From positions 62,906,966 through 62,970,965 of the forward strand of contig OX393576.1 of the NCBI GenBank assembly GCA_947652605.1: 64,000 bases of DNA. The letters run 5' to 3'. The stretch is from Elmis aenea. Taxonomy: Eukaryota; Arthropoda; Insecta; Coleoptera; Elmidae. Below are positions 36,301 through 51,300 of this stretch, piece after piece; the first letter of the stretch is position 1, and every line of letters starts with the position of its first letter. Position numbers and translations under genes: made by a program. Below the pieces are notes generated by a model. That model saw nothing but the letters and a program-made list of their open reading frames with translations. It had not been told where the DNA came from and did not search any database.

Positions 36301-39300
36301 TAGTGGACATCGAAAGTCAGTAGCCGCATGACATTAATAAGTAAAAACACGAGGTAAACTGTCTTACGGACTGGCAGGTGTGAACGTGGGTAGCCCGTGG
36401 GCGCCCTTACGTGGGATGCACCCAGGAGTGGTGCGGTGCCCTCAGCATCACAAGGTCATAGGCATAGGGACTATGCACCCCAGTAGTGCAAAAATTATCA
36501 GCAAACGGCAAAGGGTAAAGTTTTAATTTATTGATTAGCAAGTTGTGGTTCTCAGATTTTTTGACTCTGTTACTGTATATTAAAATAAGTAGGTACTTTT
36601 ATGAAATAAAAAAAAAAGAGTAATGTGTTGTTAAATCTAAAAAAGTCCTGTTAATAAACTTAACTTAAATAAATAATAAACCTAACTTGAGAGATGTACA
36701 AGTTTACCAACTGCTGTTGCTGGTATGATTGCAATAAAAAACCTATTTTTTGGAAGTTAAACAATTTTGTATTTAGAAATATTTACCATGACTTTCACCT
36801 GAACGTTTAATAAACTTGGCCAATTTTGCGCAATCAATTACGTTTAATAAAAATTGCACCATCTAGTTAAGCTAATCACAAATTATTAAATAGCATCGTT
36901 ATAAGAGTAGATATAAGAACTATTTTAGTACAAAAGTTGTTTGGCATCACGAGCAGGGCCGGATTAAACAATAGACAAAAGAGATAACTGTCTAGGGCCC
37001 GTAATTTAAAGGAGCCCGATTCGACCCCGGAAAAATTGTAATTAATAATAAAATCGCAAACGCCTTCTATGAATGGGGTCCAAACGCTTAATTTTGTCTA
37101 GGGCCGCTAAAGGCTTGATCCGGCACTGTTTTGAGACCTACACAAAATATATTTAATCAGTTCCTAGATGTTTTTGTAGCAGATAATTATTGATTGGCGT
37201 ATGTTTAACTATTAAGACAACTGGCGAAAGTGCGTCTCCTTAAATTTTTCAAAATTTTCTTTTTCTACTAAAATAATTTTTAATCGGTTTCTAAACGTAT
37301 TCATGGTAAATATCTTTTGCTTAGTGTGTTTTGGAAGCTGGAATTATTATTCAAGCCATAAGTTACGTGTGTACGGAAATTTTATAAGTAGGAAGCAGTC
37401 GAAGATATGTGAAGAGTTAAATAGGTTTTGATTTTTTTTAAAAACCGCGTATTTTGTAGTGCTGAATTAAAAAAATATTGTATATTGTGTTTTGCATTTG
37501 TTGAAAGATTATTTAAAGTTATTAGAAGCGCATTACTTATTTTACCCTAAATCTTGTTTTTAAGGCTAAAATAAACGTTTTAATGACAAGATGACATCAG
37601 CTGTTGTCATCGAATTAATAAAAATACGCTTCACTTCCGCACATGAAATGCACGTAGCATAGTTTATACGTTAGTTGAGGATAGATATATTATCGGACGT
37701 CTAACTTTTTAAGAATTTGACGTTCAACATATAAAAATATGACACATTTTCAAGCATGTATCCTTGTTTAAGACATTACATGGTAAAGTCGCAACTGTCA
37801 TACGTATGTCGTGCGTAATTATGATCCTTTAAAAAAAAAAGAAGTATGTATTTTCAGGTAGATGTCGATAGCTACATAATTTTGGTTAATTTATTTAAGT
37901 AAAGCCGTTTATTTTGAAAGTGGCATAAGTCACTGTTGTGTCAATTTGAGATATTAAATGTTTTGCATTTTAACCTGCGTATTGCATAATAATATTTATT
38001 CCAACTATAGAGCAATTTTTTGTAAGAGATTTTAAACCATCTGCTTTAGTTTACAAACTACAAAGTACCTAAAAATACTTCGAGACAGGGCCGAAATAAC
38101 CAATAGACCCCGGGCCGTAATTTAGAGGGGCCCGATTCGACCCCGGAAAAATTGTATACAATAATAAAATCCCCTTCTATGAATGGGGCCCAAACGCTTA
38201 ATGTTGTCTAGCGCCCGCTGAAGGCTTGGTCTGGCACAGATCGATCACAAGCTCAATAATACAAAATTATATTTTTCTACGACCACTAATGTAGGTAAAT
38301 GACTCTTACCGTATAGGGTGGCCCAAATTCGATGGGATTGCATGGGTATCTCGGTTAATAATTAAGATAGAAAAACGCTTAAATTACCAAAACTATGGTT
38401 TTTTGAGACAAACTCAGAACCGTTTTCAAAAATATTCTATCATTTCCGGTTTTTGAGTTATTGAATAAAAAGTGTTTTTTTTTCATATTAATAATGTGTC
38501 ATATCTCTGTTATTGTTGTAAATATCGAAAATATTTATGAAAATTATTTTTAGATATTTTTATGTTTAATTTGATTATACTAAAAAAAAAAGATTTTACG
38601 CTCGCCGTTAAAAAGTTATGACACAAACTTACCTTTTTTTAAATGGGAGCGATAGTTGGCTATGATCTATTTAAATTTCTTATTTTTTTCTCATTCCAAA
38701 TGCACATTGTCAAAGTAGGCTTACGTCAAAATTGACAACGTAATTACATGTATATTAGCCAAAAAGCCGTTAAAATCGTAGATATTTTGTGATCGTAGAA
38801 AAAGTAAGCTACATAACACGAGTTATAAAGCAATTACGCACTCGTGGAAGTGACTTTTCCACTCGTGCGTAATATGCTTCTTACAACTCTTGTTATGTAA
38901 TATACTATTAAATATACCGAGTGTTTAATTTCGATGGAACAATATACAAGTTTTGTTATTTTAATATTATTACCTATTGTAATACTGTAGCTTGGTTTTA
39001 CGTAAGGGTGAAAGTACCAACACCTAAAAATATTTTTGTAATAAATAGTAATTGTGGTTTATTAACATATAAAAATTTACGGCTTCTCCAAGTACAATTC
39101 CTTATTAATTAAATTAAACAACATGTGTTCAGGCATTTGCTCATTAAACATTTGCATGTTTGATAATTGCAGACATAACACAAACTCATAGAAATTATGA
39201 AATCAATAAAACAACAGGGTTTTTAAGAGATAGGCCTCGAGTTGTATGCACATGCCATAAATGATAATGAAGTGTGCAATATAATAATAACTCATTTATT

Positions 39301-42300
39301 AGTTGACTTTAACAACTTTCCGTAGCGTAAGTACCAATATAATATTTAAATATTCTCAACCAGTGCTGCCCACGCAAGCATACGCTTGTAATTCATATCT
39401 GAAAGTTTCATTCATGCAAACGGCGAGTTCTCGCTATTGGACGGGATCTGAATCATTCATAGAAAGATGTTCGTTAAATTTATAAGGTGATGGTCTATTT
39501 TTAAACATTTCGCGTATGGTTTACTTGAAGGAACATATGTGTTAACTTTTAATTATATTACATGCAAAGTTTCACACGCAGCAGTTCCCGGCAGAGACTT
39601 GTTTATTTTAGCAGGTAGTTTTTTTGAAGGAGGGCCAAAATAATTGCATAAAAAATTGGACAGTTTGATTAAATATGTATTCCGTAATAAAACTTCAGTA
39701 TTTTGCATAAAAATTACATACTAAAAAGTTGGTTGACACAAACAGGGGCGCATTAGAAGGTTACATTAAAATTTATCAAAGTGATGGTTGCTTTAAAACT
39801 GTTTATATTAAATATTTCAAGCATTTGTCACCGCTTCTGGTTACTTAAATGTTAGTAGCTAAATTAGATCATTTAAATTAATTAAATAGCAACGAAGTAT
39901 ATTAGCATCCTCACAACTGAAATGCAAAACCAGTGAAATGTATAGTGAAACGTGCCCAACAAATTTAAATAAAGATTAGAATTTTAAATTTGATCTATGG
40001 TAAACTGTGTACCGTAAATGGTCAAAATATTTAGTATGACTTGACCATAAATAGTAAAATCCACATTTAAAGGTCAAATTTTTATTACCCAATTACTAGT
40101 TTTTAAAGTTGACTTTAGTCTTCCGTGAAATATGCCATGGAGATAATGAAATTACCTAGAATTTTTTGAGTATGTATTTATTTATCTTAAACGTGAAAAA
40201 ATCTATCCTCTTGTCTATTTCCAGTAGATTCTTTATTAATTTACGTGTAAAAAAAACTTTGCTAATTTAACCATTCTCCTATCTCTAACAGTTCCGAGAT
40301 TCCCAGCACGTTCTTCAAGTGGAAACGTATACCATGTACGTTACATATTTGAAGTTAATAAATACATTGGAATCAATAACAAAATTAAAGATAGAAAAGG
40401 TCGCAGGTAAAGATTATATTACACCGAAATTTTTATATTTTAAATAAATCGCCTTTGTAATTTAAACATGTTTTTATAATTTTTCAATAGTAGAAGGAAT
40501 TAAAGTTAAGGTAATTCAAAAAAAGTGAGCATGTGGCTGCTAGAAATTGGTTAAACCTTTTTGTACTAAATACTAGTAACATTTTATCGATTTATTAAGT
40601 TATGATAATAAGCAGTATACGTTATTTTAAAATTTATTTATTTTTCATCTCACACAACAGTGAACACACTATCTCAGACTAATCCAATACGGCTTTGAGA
40701 ATAAACCGCCGGCAATTATAATGTATACAATAATTTCCAGTTACAAGAGCCAACAATTACCAAGTAATTAAAACACATACTTTTCCATGATATAAACGAG
40801 AGGCAATAATTTTCCCAGACACAATTACCGGATTATCAGTTTATCTCGAGATGAACGCCATTCTACGAGTATTACATACTGAGTGGTCAATACCACATCA
40901 ATATGTATAAGTGCAAAAACTTGTTAACAGTAAAGCAATTAAAATAATCTACAGTCTACAGACGTTATTACACACCGCGCTTAAAAATTATTTCACACAT
41001 GTGGGTTGGCAGCTTACGAGATGTAAATAAATTTAATGAAGAAGATATTATAAGCAAGTCTTCACCAACTAAAGTTGTTGGTCAACTTTCAAGTAACCAA
41101 TAGAAAATTAAACAAATCTACTACAGAACAAGTATACAAGCATTTACATAGATATTACATTCATAAACGATAAAACTAACACAAAAACTTAAAAATACAA
41201 TGAAAATTTTCTTATTTTGAGAGTCAACGTGTTTTGAAAAATATAAATTTTGAGATAGCAAGTAATATTTGTTTAAAAAAGTACACATTCTTATGTTTCA
41301 TGTAAAGTTTAGGCAAAAAAAGGATGAGAAGCAAAAAATAGACATCCGATAGCTTTGCGTTTAAACAAAATCTTCATGCCTGTATATCACATGGTCTGTT
41401 ATACTGATAAAGTCTACTAAGTAACATAATTGTAAAATTATTAAGTAATTATTCTTTTAAAGAATTTACGTAAACAATATTTTGGTTTTTGGGCAATAAA
41501 TGGACTAAGGTCATTTTCATAATTATTAAATTGTAAAATTTAATTGTTTTCACTTTCTTTCTTGAATACGCTGTTTTAGTCTGGCTAAAAACAACAAACA
41601 AAATACCATTGTTTAATTTCAATATGTACTTTTTTTTATGCAAATTACATTATATTTACAAGTTTTATTTTTTATTTTTTTTGTATTACCTACATGGCGA
41701 ATGTAGTTGTAAAATGTCACGAATGTATTCTTTAGCTAGCCCAGTGTTTAATTAGACTAAAGGAAACAGGCGAATTTTTAATTGGTCAGAGAATGTGAAT
41801 ATTTTAAAATATAAACTGTAAATTGTCTGCAAAAAAAATCACACTATATTACAGCGTCGTTCAAAAAGTAAGCAACAAATGAAAAAGTTTTTTCATTATC
41901 GATTTCTTAGAAAATTTTGTTCTTGATATATGTTGGTGCATGGCTTAAAACTAATTTTGAGATTTAAAAAATCAATAAAAACTTATAGCACACTAGATTT
42001 TAGCGATTTTAGAAATATTCGCTGGGAGGAAAATGCCCTTATTTTAGCAGTAATAAAAAAATGAATAGGAAAAAGTTGTTAAGAATTTAAAAACACTAAT
42101 ATTTGAAGTTTAATTTCCAATAATTATATTTATTGAAACTTTAACATTCAAAAAATCAAAATCACTAAAATATAGTGTCATATGACTTTATTAAATTTTT
42201 TTCTTAAAAAATTAATTTTATGTCATGCACAAACTTTTAGCAGGAATATAATTTTTAAAAAAAGCGATAAAAAAAATGTTAAAATTATTATAAAAATAAA

Positions 42301-45300
42301 AATTGGAATTTCACTATAAAATTTTCTAATCCTTATTAATTTGTAATTCTCAACAACTTTTTCCTATCAACTTTTTTTACCTGTTAAAATAAGGGCACTT
42401 TACTCTTGCGAATACTACTAAAAGCGCTAAAATCTAGTGTGCTATGAATTTTATTGAACTGTTTTTTATCTTAAAATTAGCTTTAGGCCATGCACAAGCT
42501 TTTATCAAGAATAAAATTTTCTGAGAAATTAATAAGAATTTTTTTTCCATTTGTCGCAAAATTTTTGACGCTGTATGTGTTAATTATTTGTAGTCTCAAT
42601 ATGTTCCAAAAATGGACCACTTTCGTAATAAAAAGTCCAAATATAAAGCAGAATATATGAATTGACTTGCATAATAGTACCTAGTTATTCAAAACGACGG
42701 GTTACTGTTGTAACCTGGCGTTTAGGTTTCTAAGTTGTCATTGAAAAGGCGTTAATTATGTGCTCTTATCTTTGGAAGTGTTGAATATATTTTCAAAAGC
42801 TTTGGTTTGTTACACCAATAAATGATAACATTATCAAAGTATTGAAGCTTTGCTTTAAACAGGATATTCATGTATGGTCTATGGTTAGACTTTATGTGAA
42901 GTTTTGTAAATTAACAGTACCAAGTGTTAAATATTCATGAACGGTAATTTCACGGATATTCTACATAATAGCGCATGTAAAAACTTTTCTGTTGGCGATG
43001 GAAGTTCTATCGACAGGCAAGCCTGATATAAACGTACCAAATGAAGTTTCCAACCAAGACTAATCATAGATATTCTTGAACAGTATAGACCGGTCTGCTA
43101 AAACCTGTGTAAGAATCTCCTTATAAGTCCTGGACGGTGATAATAACATGCTGTAATTATTGGTTGTGTTAGTGCTAGTTATAATGACGACACATCCGGC
43201 CATCCAAGTCGTAACTATAGCTGTATCACTACTTTAAGCTTCAAATAGTCCAATAATTTACTTATTAATCCCACATTAACAAAAATTAAATGATTTTAAG
43301 TATTAGGATCATAAATAAACACGTGTTCCTTCGATTATGAAAAACAGTGTAATAAAAAAACGGTCAAAATTAGAGTTAAGTTATTTAAATAGTTTTAGAT
43401 AAATGTCAGGTAAGTTGATTTTCGTAAATTATTTTGAAACGAACTGGATTTGGATTAGTTCAGAGTTGAATGCAAATTAAAATTTAATTTAATTGATATT
43501 TTATCGCACTCCTTTCAGCGTTGATCAAAATTGGATTCTTGCATCATACATTTGTGTAATGTAAAAATACTCGTTTGTCATTTTTTTATAATTGCTTTTT
43601 TTTTGTTCAAAAATAAACTAGCGTTGCAATAAATTCATTTTTAATCAGGAGCAGATACGAACCCTGAAGCGACATAATACGAAGAAGAACTATGATGCAA
43701 AAAATTTCTACATTGGTGTAACGGTGTAAGTGTAACGCTTGGCAAAAAAATTTTTGATTATTAAAATTCATTTTACACCTTTTTCTTTAAATAAAAATCT
43801 GCCATTGTTAAATAGTTGCGTTTGCAGTTGCACACAAAAAATTGTATCAATATGGTAGTAAACAAAAAAAAAATTAAACCTCTTCTTCTTAATCGGTTGT
43901 ACCTTTCGGTGTCAAGGTATGCTTTTCTATTTCTGTAGTATTATGATTATGTTTAACCATTCCTGCCTATCGTTAGCTAATTGTGGCACATCTCTCCAGC
44001 TGACTCCTTTTTCTTCCAGTCTCTGCCTCACTTATTATTGGTCTTCCTCTATTTCTTTATCCCTCCATATTCCTTTTCATCCTATTTTCGCGTATCTACT
44101 TCCTCGCTTGCGTAGCAGATGTCAAAGCCATCTTCATTGATACGTCTCCATCTTTTTCTTAATATTTGTTACCCGACGATCAGTCTTCATCTCTCTATTC
44201 TTAGAAATCTAATTTTCTCTGTCTATATTCTTTGTTTTTGTGATAGTGTCCAAGTTTCTGAACTGTACGTGAGAATGGATATGTACACTTCATTAAAAAC
44301 TCGCGTCTTCGTTTCTTTTGATATTTCCTTCTTACTTATCAAACATTTATTAGTGGCGTAGTAAAATTTCGTCGCTGCCGCTATTCTGTTATTCAGATCT
44401 TCCTCCAATTTACCATTCTCTGCAATTATTGTTCCTAAATATTTAAAACTCGCTACCTGCTTTATCTTTGTTTGGTCTAGCATAATTGTAACTGATTCAT
44501 GATTTTTCGCTATAACCATAGCCTTTGTCTTTGCTATATTAATATTCATATTATATCTACTTAATGTATCTGTCCATATGTCTAGATTGAATTGCAAGTC
44601 CTTTTCGCTTTTAACTAATAGCACCACATCATCTCCAAAGGCTAGTTCTGTTAATGATATTGGTTTTAGTTTATTCCAACCCCAGTAGGTTTTCTTTGTG
44701 TTTTGCTTACATTCTTTAATTATTTTATCCATAAGAATTATAAAGAGCAGTGGACTTAATGTGCCTTCTTGTCTTACTCCCACTGTTGTTATAAATTCCT
44801 GGGAATTGCTGTTATGGGTTCGCACATAATTTCTACTACTCTTATATAAACTCTTGATGGCGTTTAACAATCCTTCTCCCACTGTACTTTGTTTTATTAT
44901 CTTCCAGATCTTCTACCTTGGCACTCTATAGAAGGCTTTAGAAAGATCGATAAAGCACAAGTACACCATCTTTGAATGTTCCATTGTTTTTTCACTTAAC
45001 TGTCTTAACGTAAAAATTAGATCCTGCGTGCTTCTACCCGGTCTAAATCCACAATGCGCCTCTTCCAAATTTCTTTAGAAATGCCACCTTAATCTCTCCT
45101 CTAAAATTCTTTCATATAATTTTTCTACTACACTTAGAAGTGAGTTGCCTTTATAATTTTCGCATTTTTTACTATCGCCAGTCTTGAATAATATCGGTAA
45201 TATAACAGATACCTTCCAGTCCTTTGGAATATATTTTTCCTGGCATGCTTTATTTACTAAGTATATAATAGTTAAAAGGTTAAACCGTTTGAGAAAATTA

Positions 45301-48300
45301 TTCTAAAAAGCTCGTAACTAATTTTTAATGAAAAAATAGCAGATTCTTTAAAATATCATATGCAAGTCCAATATCGTAAACTAACTCGTCCTTTTAAAGG
45401 GTATTCTATTTATAGCTTTTGATTGCAAGTCTTGTACTTAACAAATAAATATAGGCTTACTTGCAACGGTAACTGAACTGGAAGTAATGAAATACCAAGT
45501 GTGCGCTGGTACCTTAATCAATTTTAAAATGCAAAGTCACGCTCAGTAATTCATTCTTTTAACACTGACCATATAAACATACTACACATGCACAACTTAA
45601 ATAAAAATCAACATAAATCATTCAAGAAATAAAAAGTTTAGCATAATGGACTCGAAGACGCACTCATATATGCAGATAGGTTTAACATTTTCTTAAGAAG
45701 ATAATTAATGTTCGTTTAGTGTTATATTTTACCGATTCTAAATGGTAGTTTTATTTCAATAAATTATATTCTTTATGTTAGGGTTGCAAGATGTTTTCAC
45801 GCTTGGATGTAACTTTTCGCCCACACTACAAACTTTATGAGATGAATGAAGATAAAAGCCTTTATTACGTTATGTATTGTTACAACACAAAGGGCGTGTA
45901 AAACTGGCTTAAAAAAAATAGGGGTTTTAATTAAATGTGCAGGTTAATTCGCGTTTTTAATTATACACAGGTCTTGAACATTTTTTATACGTTTGGGTTT
46001 CGTTCTTTAGATACACAACAATCGAATTTAACAATTATTCTTGTAGTATCCTGATGCGTTCTCTCCGCTTCTTTAAAATTATTCCATTAACTTAAAAGGC
46101 GCCGTCGTTTTCACTTATGTAAATGGACCAATAGACATTTATAGGGTGGAACAAATGATGTACAAATGTTTTAGTATTCAGCGTTTCTGTTTAAGCAGTA
46201 AATCGGGTCTTCGTCTAAGACCTTACAAGTTTGGGCGTAACTAGGTTTATTGCAGAAAAGAGAATATTTTTTCCTAGGTACTACTGTTATAGTTAAGAAC
46301 CTGCTTAATTTTTGAAACTTATTTTAAAATAAAAATTGCTCCAGTCAACAAATATGGAAGTGGTTAATGCTTGATGCCACCAACTTTAACGTTGGAGTCC
46401 TTTTGGGCAGGGTAATTGTTGATAATTATTCGTAGAAAGTGAAATTTACCAAAAATCTCATTGTGTTAATATTACACAACTGTTAACTTTTGCATGAATA
46501 TTACATTTAAATATGAAAATTACGTATCGAAATTGCTTTTAAATTTCATTTATTATTGTGTGTTAAATATCACAACCTAAATAACTCTTATAATACCTAC
46601 TCCACCCAAACAGAATCCTGACAGCGACCCAGTTATGAGGTAAGGTACATTATTTATTGATGTTTCAACAAAAAATTTAATGTGTTTAGTCGATTAAAGG
46701 CACTTGCTTTAAAGTTTATTCCACATTGACCTTCAATAAGTAACGTTGCGCAATTGTTATTGTCCACAAATGTCACAATTTGAAATACTGTGAATTGAAA
46801 TTATGCAATTAAAACATTTATTTAACCGTTAAAAATAGTATAAAACTGGATAACACTGGCTCATTAATTGAAACAATGTACAGGGTGGCCTATTTTCGAT
46901 GCCCATACAAAGTATCTCGGTTATTATCAGAAATAGAAAAAAACTAAGTACCTACGTCTCGATTTACTTATTCGAGATAAATTCATTGCCGTAAACAGAT
47001 TTTTGATACCTTTTTTAATTTTCGAAATATAGCCAAAAACCGATTTTTGGCAGTTTTCAAAAATGTTAAATATCTCACTTAAACGAAAAGATAGAGAAAA
47101 ACTTTCAAAAAATTTTTGGCATGGTTTTTTGTTCTTAATAAGACAGCGATGTTCAATTTTTTTTACTCATACGAATATTGATATATTACTAGGTGTAATT
47201 GCCATTTAAAATAAGAAAGTTAGTTGTAATATATCAATATTTGTATGAGTAAAAAAAATTGAATATCGCTATCTTATTGAAGACATAAACCATGCCAAAA
47301 ATGTCTTTAAAGGTTTTCTCTATCTTTTTGGTTTAAGTGAGATATTTAACATTTTTGAGAGGTGCCAAAAATCGGTTTTAGCTATATTTCGAAAATTAAA
47401 AAAGGTATCAAAAATCTGTTTACGGCAATGAATTTATCTCGAAGAAAGAACTCAAGACTACGTAACTAGTTTTTTTCTATTTCTGTTAATAACCGAGAAA
47501 CCCTGTATGGGCATCGAAAATAGGCCACCCTGTACATCTTATATTTTGCAATATTTTTAAGATAAAAGCATTTAAATGGAGTGCTAATAAAAATAACTCT
47601 AGTCAAATAACAACTTTCTGTGCCTTTTGCTATTAGCTGATGGCTACCGAATTTAAAATAAAACCTAGAATCTAGCTAAACCTAATTTATGAGGCATTAC
47701 AAATGAAATTTAATTTATGTAACATTTATGCTTTATTTACGTCTAATATTTTTAGATAATTTCGCCGTTTATGTAATTATACTTTTTTCACAACCCAATT
47801 ATTTTACGATATGATTTGAAATTTATTACATTGGGCATAATATTTTTCGTCGGCGAAGTTTATCCAAGACCAGTAACTTCTTGGTGACTGTCTATAATTG
47901 GTCACAACATCTTTAGTAGCAGGTCACAGTACAGTTACAGCACCTTCATTGATGTATTAACGTATGTATTTGTTTACAACACAATCAACTTCTATACTAA
48001 CTTGTTCAAGACTCTTACTTTTTGAATGTAAAAAACAAAAACTCAAAAAAATCAAGGGAAAACAATCATTTGATTTTTTTTATAGCACATGTTCACAACA
48101 TAATAAATATAATTTTATTGTAGGAAAATATGAAGTCGAAAATGTTTAAATCCAACCAACGCGTTAAAAACATAGTATATAAAATGTACACGACTCATTT
48201 TTATCTATCAGATATTTACAATTTAAACACTGCTATTTTTCTTAAATTTATTTCTTAAATCTGCTTATGGTAGACCTCAACTGTATCCCTGTTTCTAGAT

Positions 48301-51300
48301 TACACGGTTAAAAATTGAACGGTGACAATCGGCTGTGTGTACACTGTACACGAACAAAATGTTGAAGTTATTTTTCTATTTAATTTCGTGTAAATTTAAC
48401 AATTTGCTGCTTTTTGCTATTTGCGCAAATTCGTGACCCTTACAGGGTGGTCCAAATTCGATGGGATTACATGGGTATCTCTCTGAATACAAGATAGACA
48501 AGATAGACAAACGATTGAATTACCAAAAACGTGCAGTTTTTTGAGACAAACTCAGAACCGTCTTCAAAAATATTTTATCAATTCCGGTTTATGAGTTATA
48601 AGAAAAAAAGTTTTTTTTTGCCATATTAATAATGTGTCATATCTCCGTTATTATTGTAAATATCGAAAAAAATTATGAAGATTATTTTTAGATATTTTTA
48701 TGTAGAATACGATTATGCTAAAAAGAACTTGTTTACGCTCACCGTTAAAGAGTTATGACACAAACTTACATTTTTTCAACGGAAGTTATAGTTGGCTATG
48801 ACGTATTTAATTCTTTTTTTTTTTGTCATTCCAAATATTTAAGGGGTGATATAGTTATTTTCAATAATACGTCAGTTACGAAGGTTTTTTAGTTTTTTTT
48901 TTAAAGAAAATTGTAGTAGGCTGTAAAAACAAAAACAAAACAAAGTGTAAAACCTTTTAAAACTTATTTGTTACAAGTTACGAAGGCTTTTCATTTATTA
49001 TTGTGATAACCATTATAAATATTTGGACATAAGATAAACTACATAATAATTGTTGATTCCGACTATATTGCTGTTTCCTTATTTTCATGTTTATAATGTT
49101 TATCACAACAAATCACAAGACCTTCGTAACTTGCACCTTGTTTTGTTTTGCCTACTATGATTTTCTTTAAAAAAGAAACTAAAAACCTTGGTAACTTACG
49201 TATTATTAAAAATAACTACATCGACCCTTTTATATTAATAATGACAAAAAAATAAGGAATTTAAATAAGTCATAGCCAACTAGCTTCCATTTAAAAAAAG
49301 CAAGTTTGTGTCATAACTTTTTAACGGCAAGCGTATTTTTTTTAGCATAATCGAATTCTACATAAAAATATCTAAAAATAATTTTCATAAGATTTTTTCG
49401 ATATTTACAACAATAACGGAGATATGACATTATTAATATGGCAAACAATTTTTTTTCCTGATAACTCAGAAATGATAAAATATTTTTGAAAACGGTTCTG
49501 AGTTTGTCTCAAAAACTGCACATTTTTGGTAATTTAACCGTTTTTGTATCTTGAATATTAAGCGAAATACCCAAGTAATCCCATCGAATTTGGACCACCC
49601 TGTACATTTCTAAAACATAAACAAACATTAGATAAATTGTAAATGAACACAGACACATTCTATCGATATTAGAAGCAAAACTTTACTGTGAAACATTGGC
49701 CTACGTTATCTATTAGCTTGGAAAAATTGTGTAGATTTTCTACGAAGATGTGTTAATAATTAAATACTTTGAATCTAAATCATGGCAAATTTAACACAAA
49801 TATTTTAACAGATTTACGAAATCCATAGACAATTTCTATAGAAATGATTTAAATTGACTATATCTTTGTCTAGTGCTTTGACCCCTTTTTACAAAAGCTC
49901 TTTTATTGAGAAAGCTACGATTTCTACAATGTTCAGTAGATATAATTTAACTAAAGCACATACTATTTTAAAGTGCTCATACAAAATTGACCATCTATCA
50001 AACCAGTTTTGCTTTGAAATAATCTGTAATTACACAAAAAGTATAAGTTGCAGAATTTGTAAAATACTGCTTATTTTAAGCCAACGTGTGGGTTAGTAAA
50101 ACCATATAAAAGATTTACGTTTAGAATCTTTGCACAAAAATGTTGATTACTAAATTATTCATTAAACTAATTTAGTTTAATTTATTAAGAATAACTTTTA
50201 TATACGTACTGCTAATTCGTTTTCGTTGAATTTTAATATAATCGCTTTAAAATACGTAACTTAAATTTTATATCCAGCTAAATAATTTACGATTTTGAAC
50301 AAAGAACTTATTTTTAGAGCTAACATTGGTGGTATAACATCCGCGCAACAAATTTAGTTCAAAGAAATGTCGACCGATTTAATTTTGTATGACTTTTATA
50401 AATATATAATTTAAGGTTGTTAGTTGTTAATTTATCGGTAGTTACACTTGTAATTAAAACAGCAAACTGTAAGAGGCAGGCAAAACTTTAAAAAACACGA
50501 CTAAATTATCGTAATAACATGCTACAAATATATAAGTTTGCCTTCGCAGACTTCCTCAACAATTTCTATAAATAGACACATTATTTCATGAGAAGCTTAA
50601 AGTAGCCGACACATGTATATTCATTACTATTAATGCATGAATTTATTGGACAAATAAATTAGCTACTGCGACGAATTTACTAAATGAAAGTTACAATATT
50701 TATAGCTTATATTGCCTTCATAAATTTATTTGTTTATTTATCGGCTGCGGCAATTCAAATTACTGTATTGTGTATTGTATTATATCACAGATATGTGAAA
50801 TATGTTTGCCAAGCAATAACATTCACAATATAAGAAACAGTACAACGAGTTTACATTGATTTATACTTTAAGCTTTAAAATTAAATTTCAAATCACACCT
50901 TAGGATGATAAATAACTTAAGGCGACGCTGACAGAATTAGACGACTTCCTAGTGAGCTGCCTTTATTGACCTTCAGTAAATTCTTTAAGCAATTTCTGAT
51001 ACAAATATGTAAATAAATTTCACCAGTTTAGGTTAAACAACAAAGGCCAAACAATTACAAGAATGAATAGCATAGCTTTTACTTTTAATTGAAATTCCAA
51101 GAATTTTTTACATCTAATAAAAGCTTAATCAATAAAACTAGAAAATTTATATTATTTATTCTTCATCCATTTTTCGTCAATTTTTTTCTTTTATTCTTCA
51201 TTCATATTTCCTCCATTTTCAGTCATTATTCTTCCATTTCTCGTCCATTCTTCAGTTATTCTTAATTCATTCTTCGTCCATTTTTAATTCATTCTTTATC

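Noticed and set aside
36358..36490. tRNA or other pol III gene
   Set aside because: No A or B box pattern and no cloverleaf could be drawn.
43919..44361. Plus-strand ORFs rich in Leu/Ser/Phe
   Set aside because: Antisense shadows of the reverse transcriptase relic.
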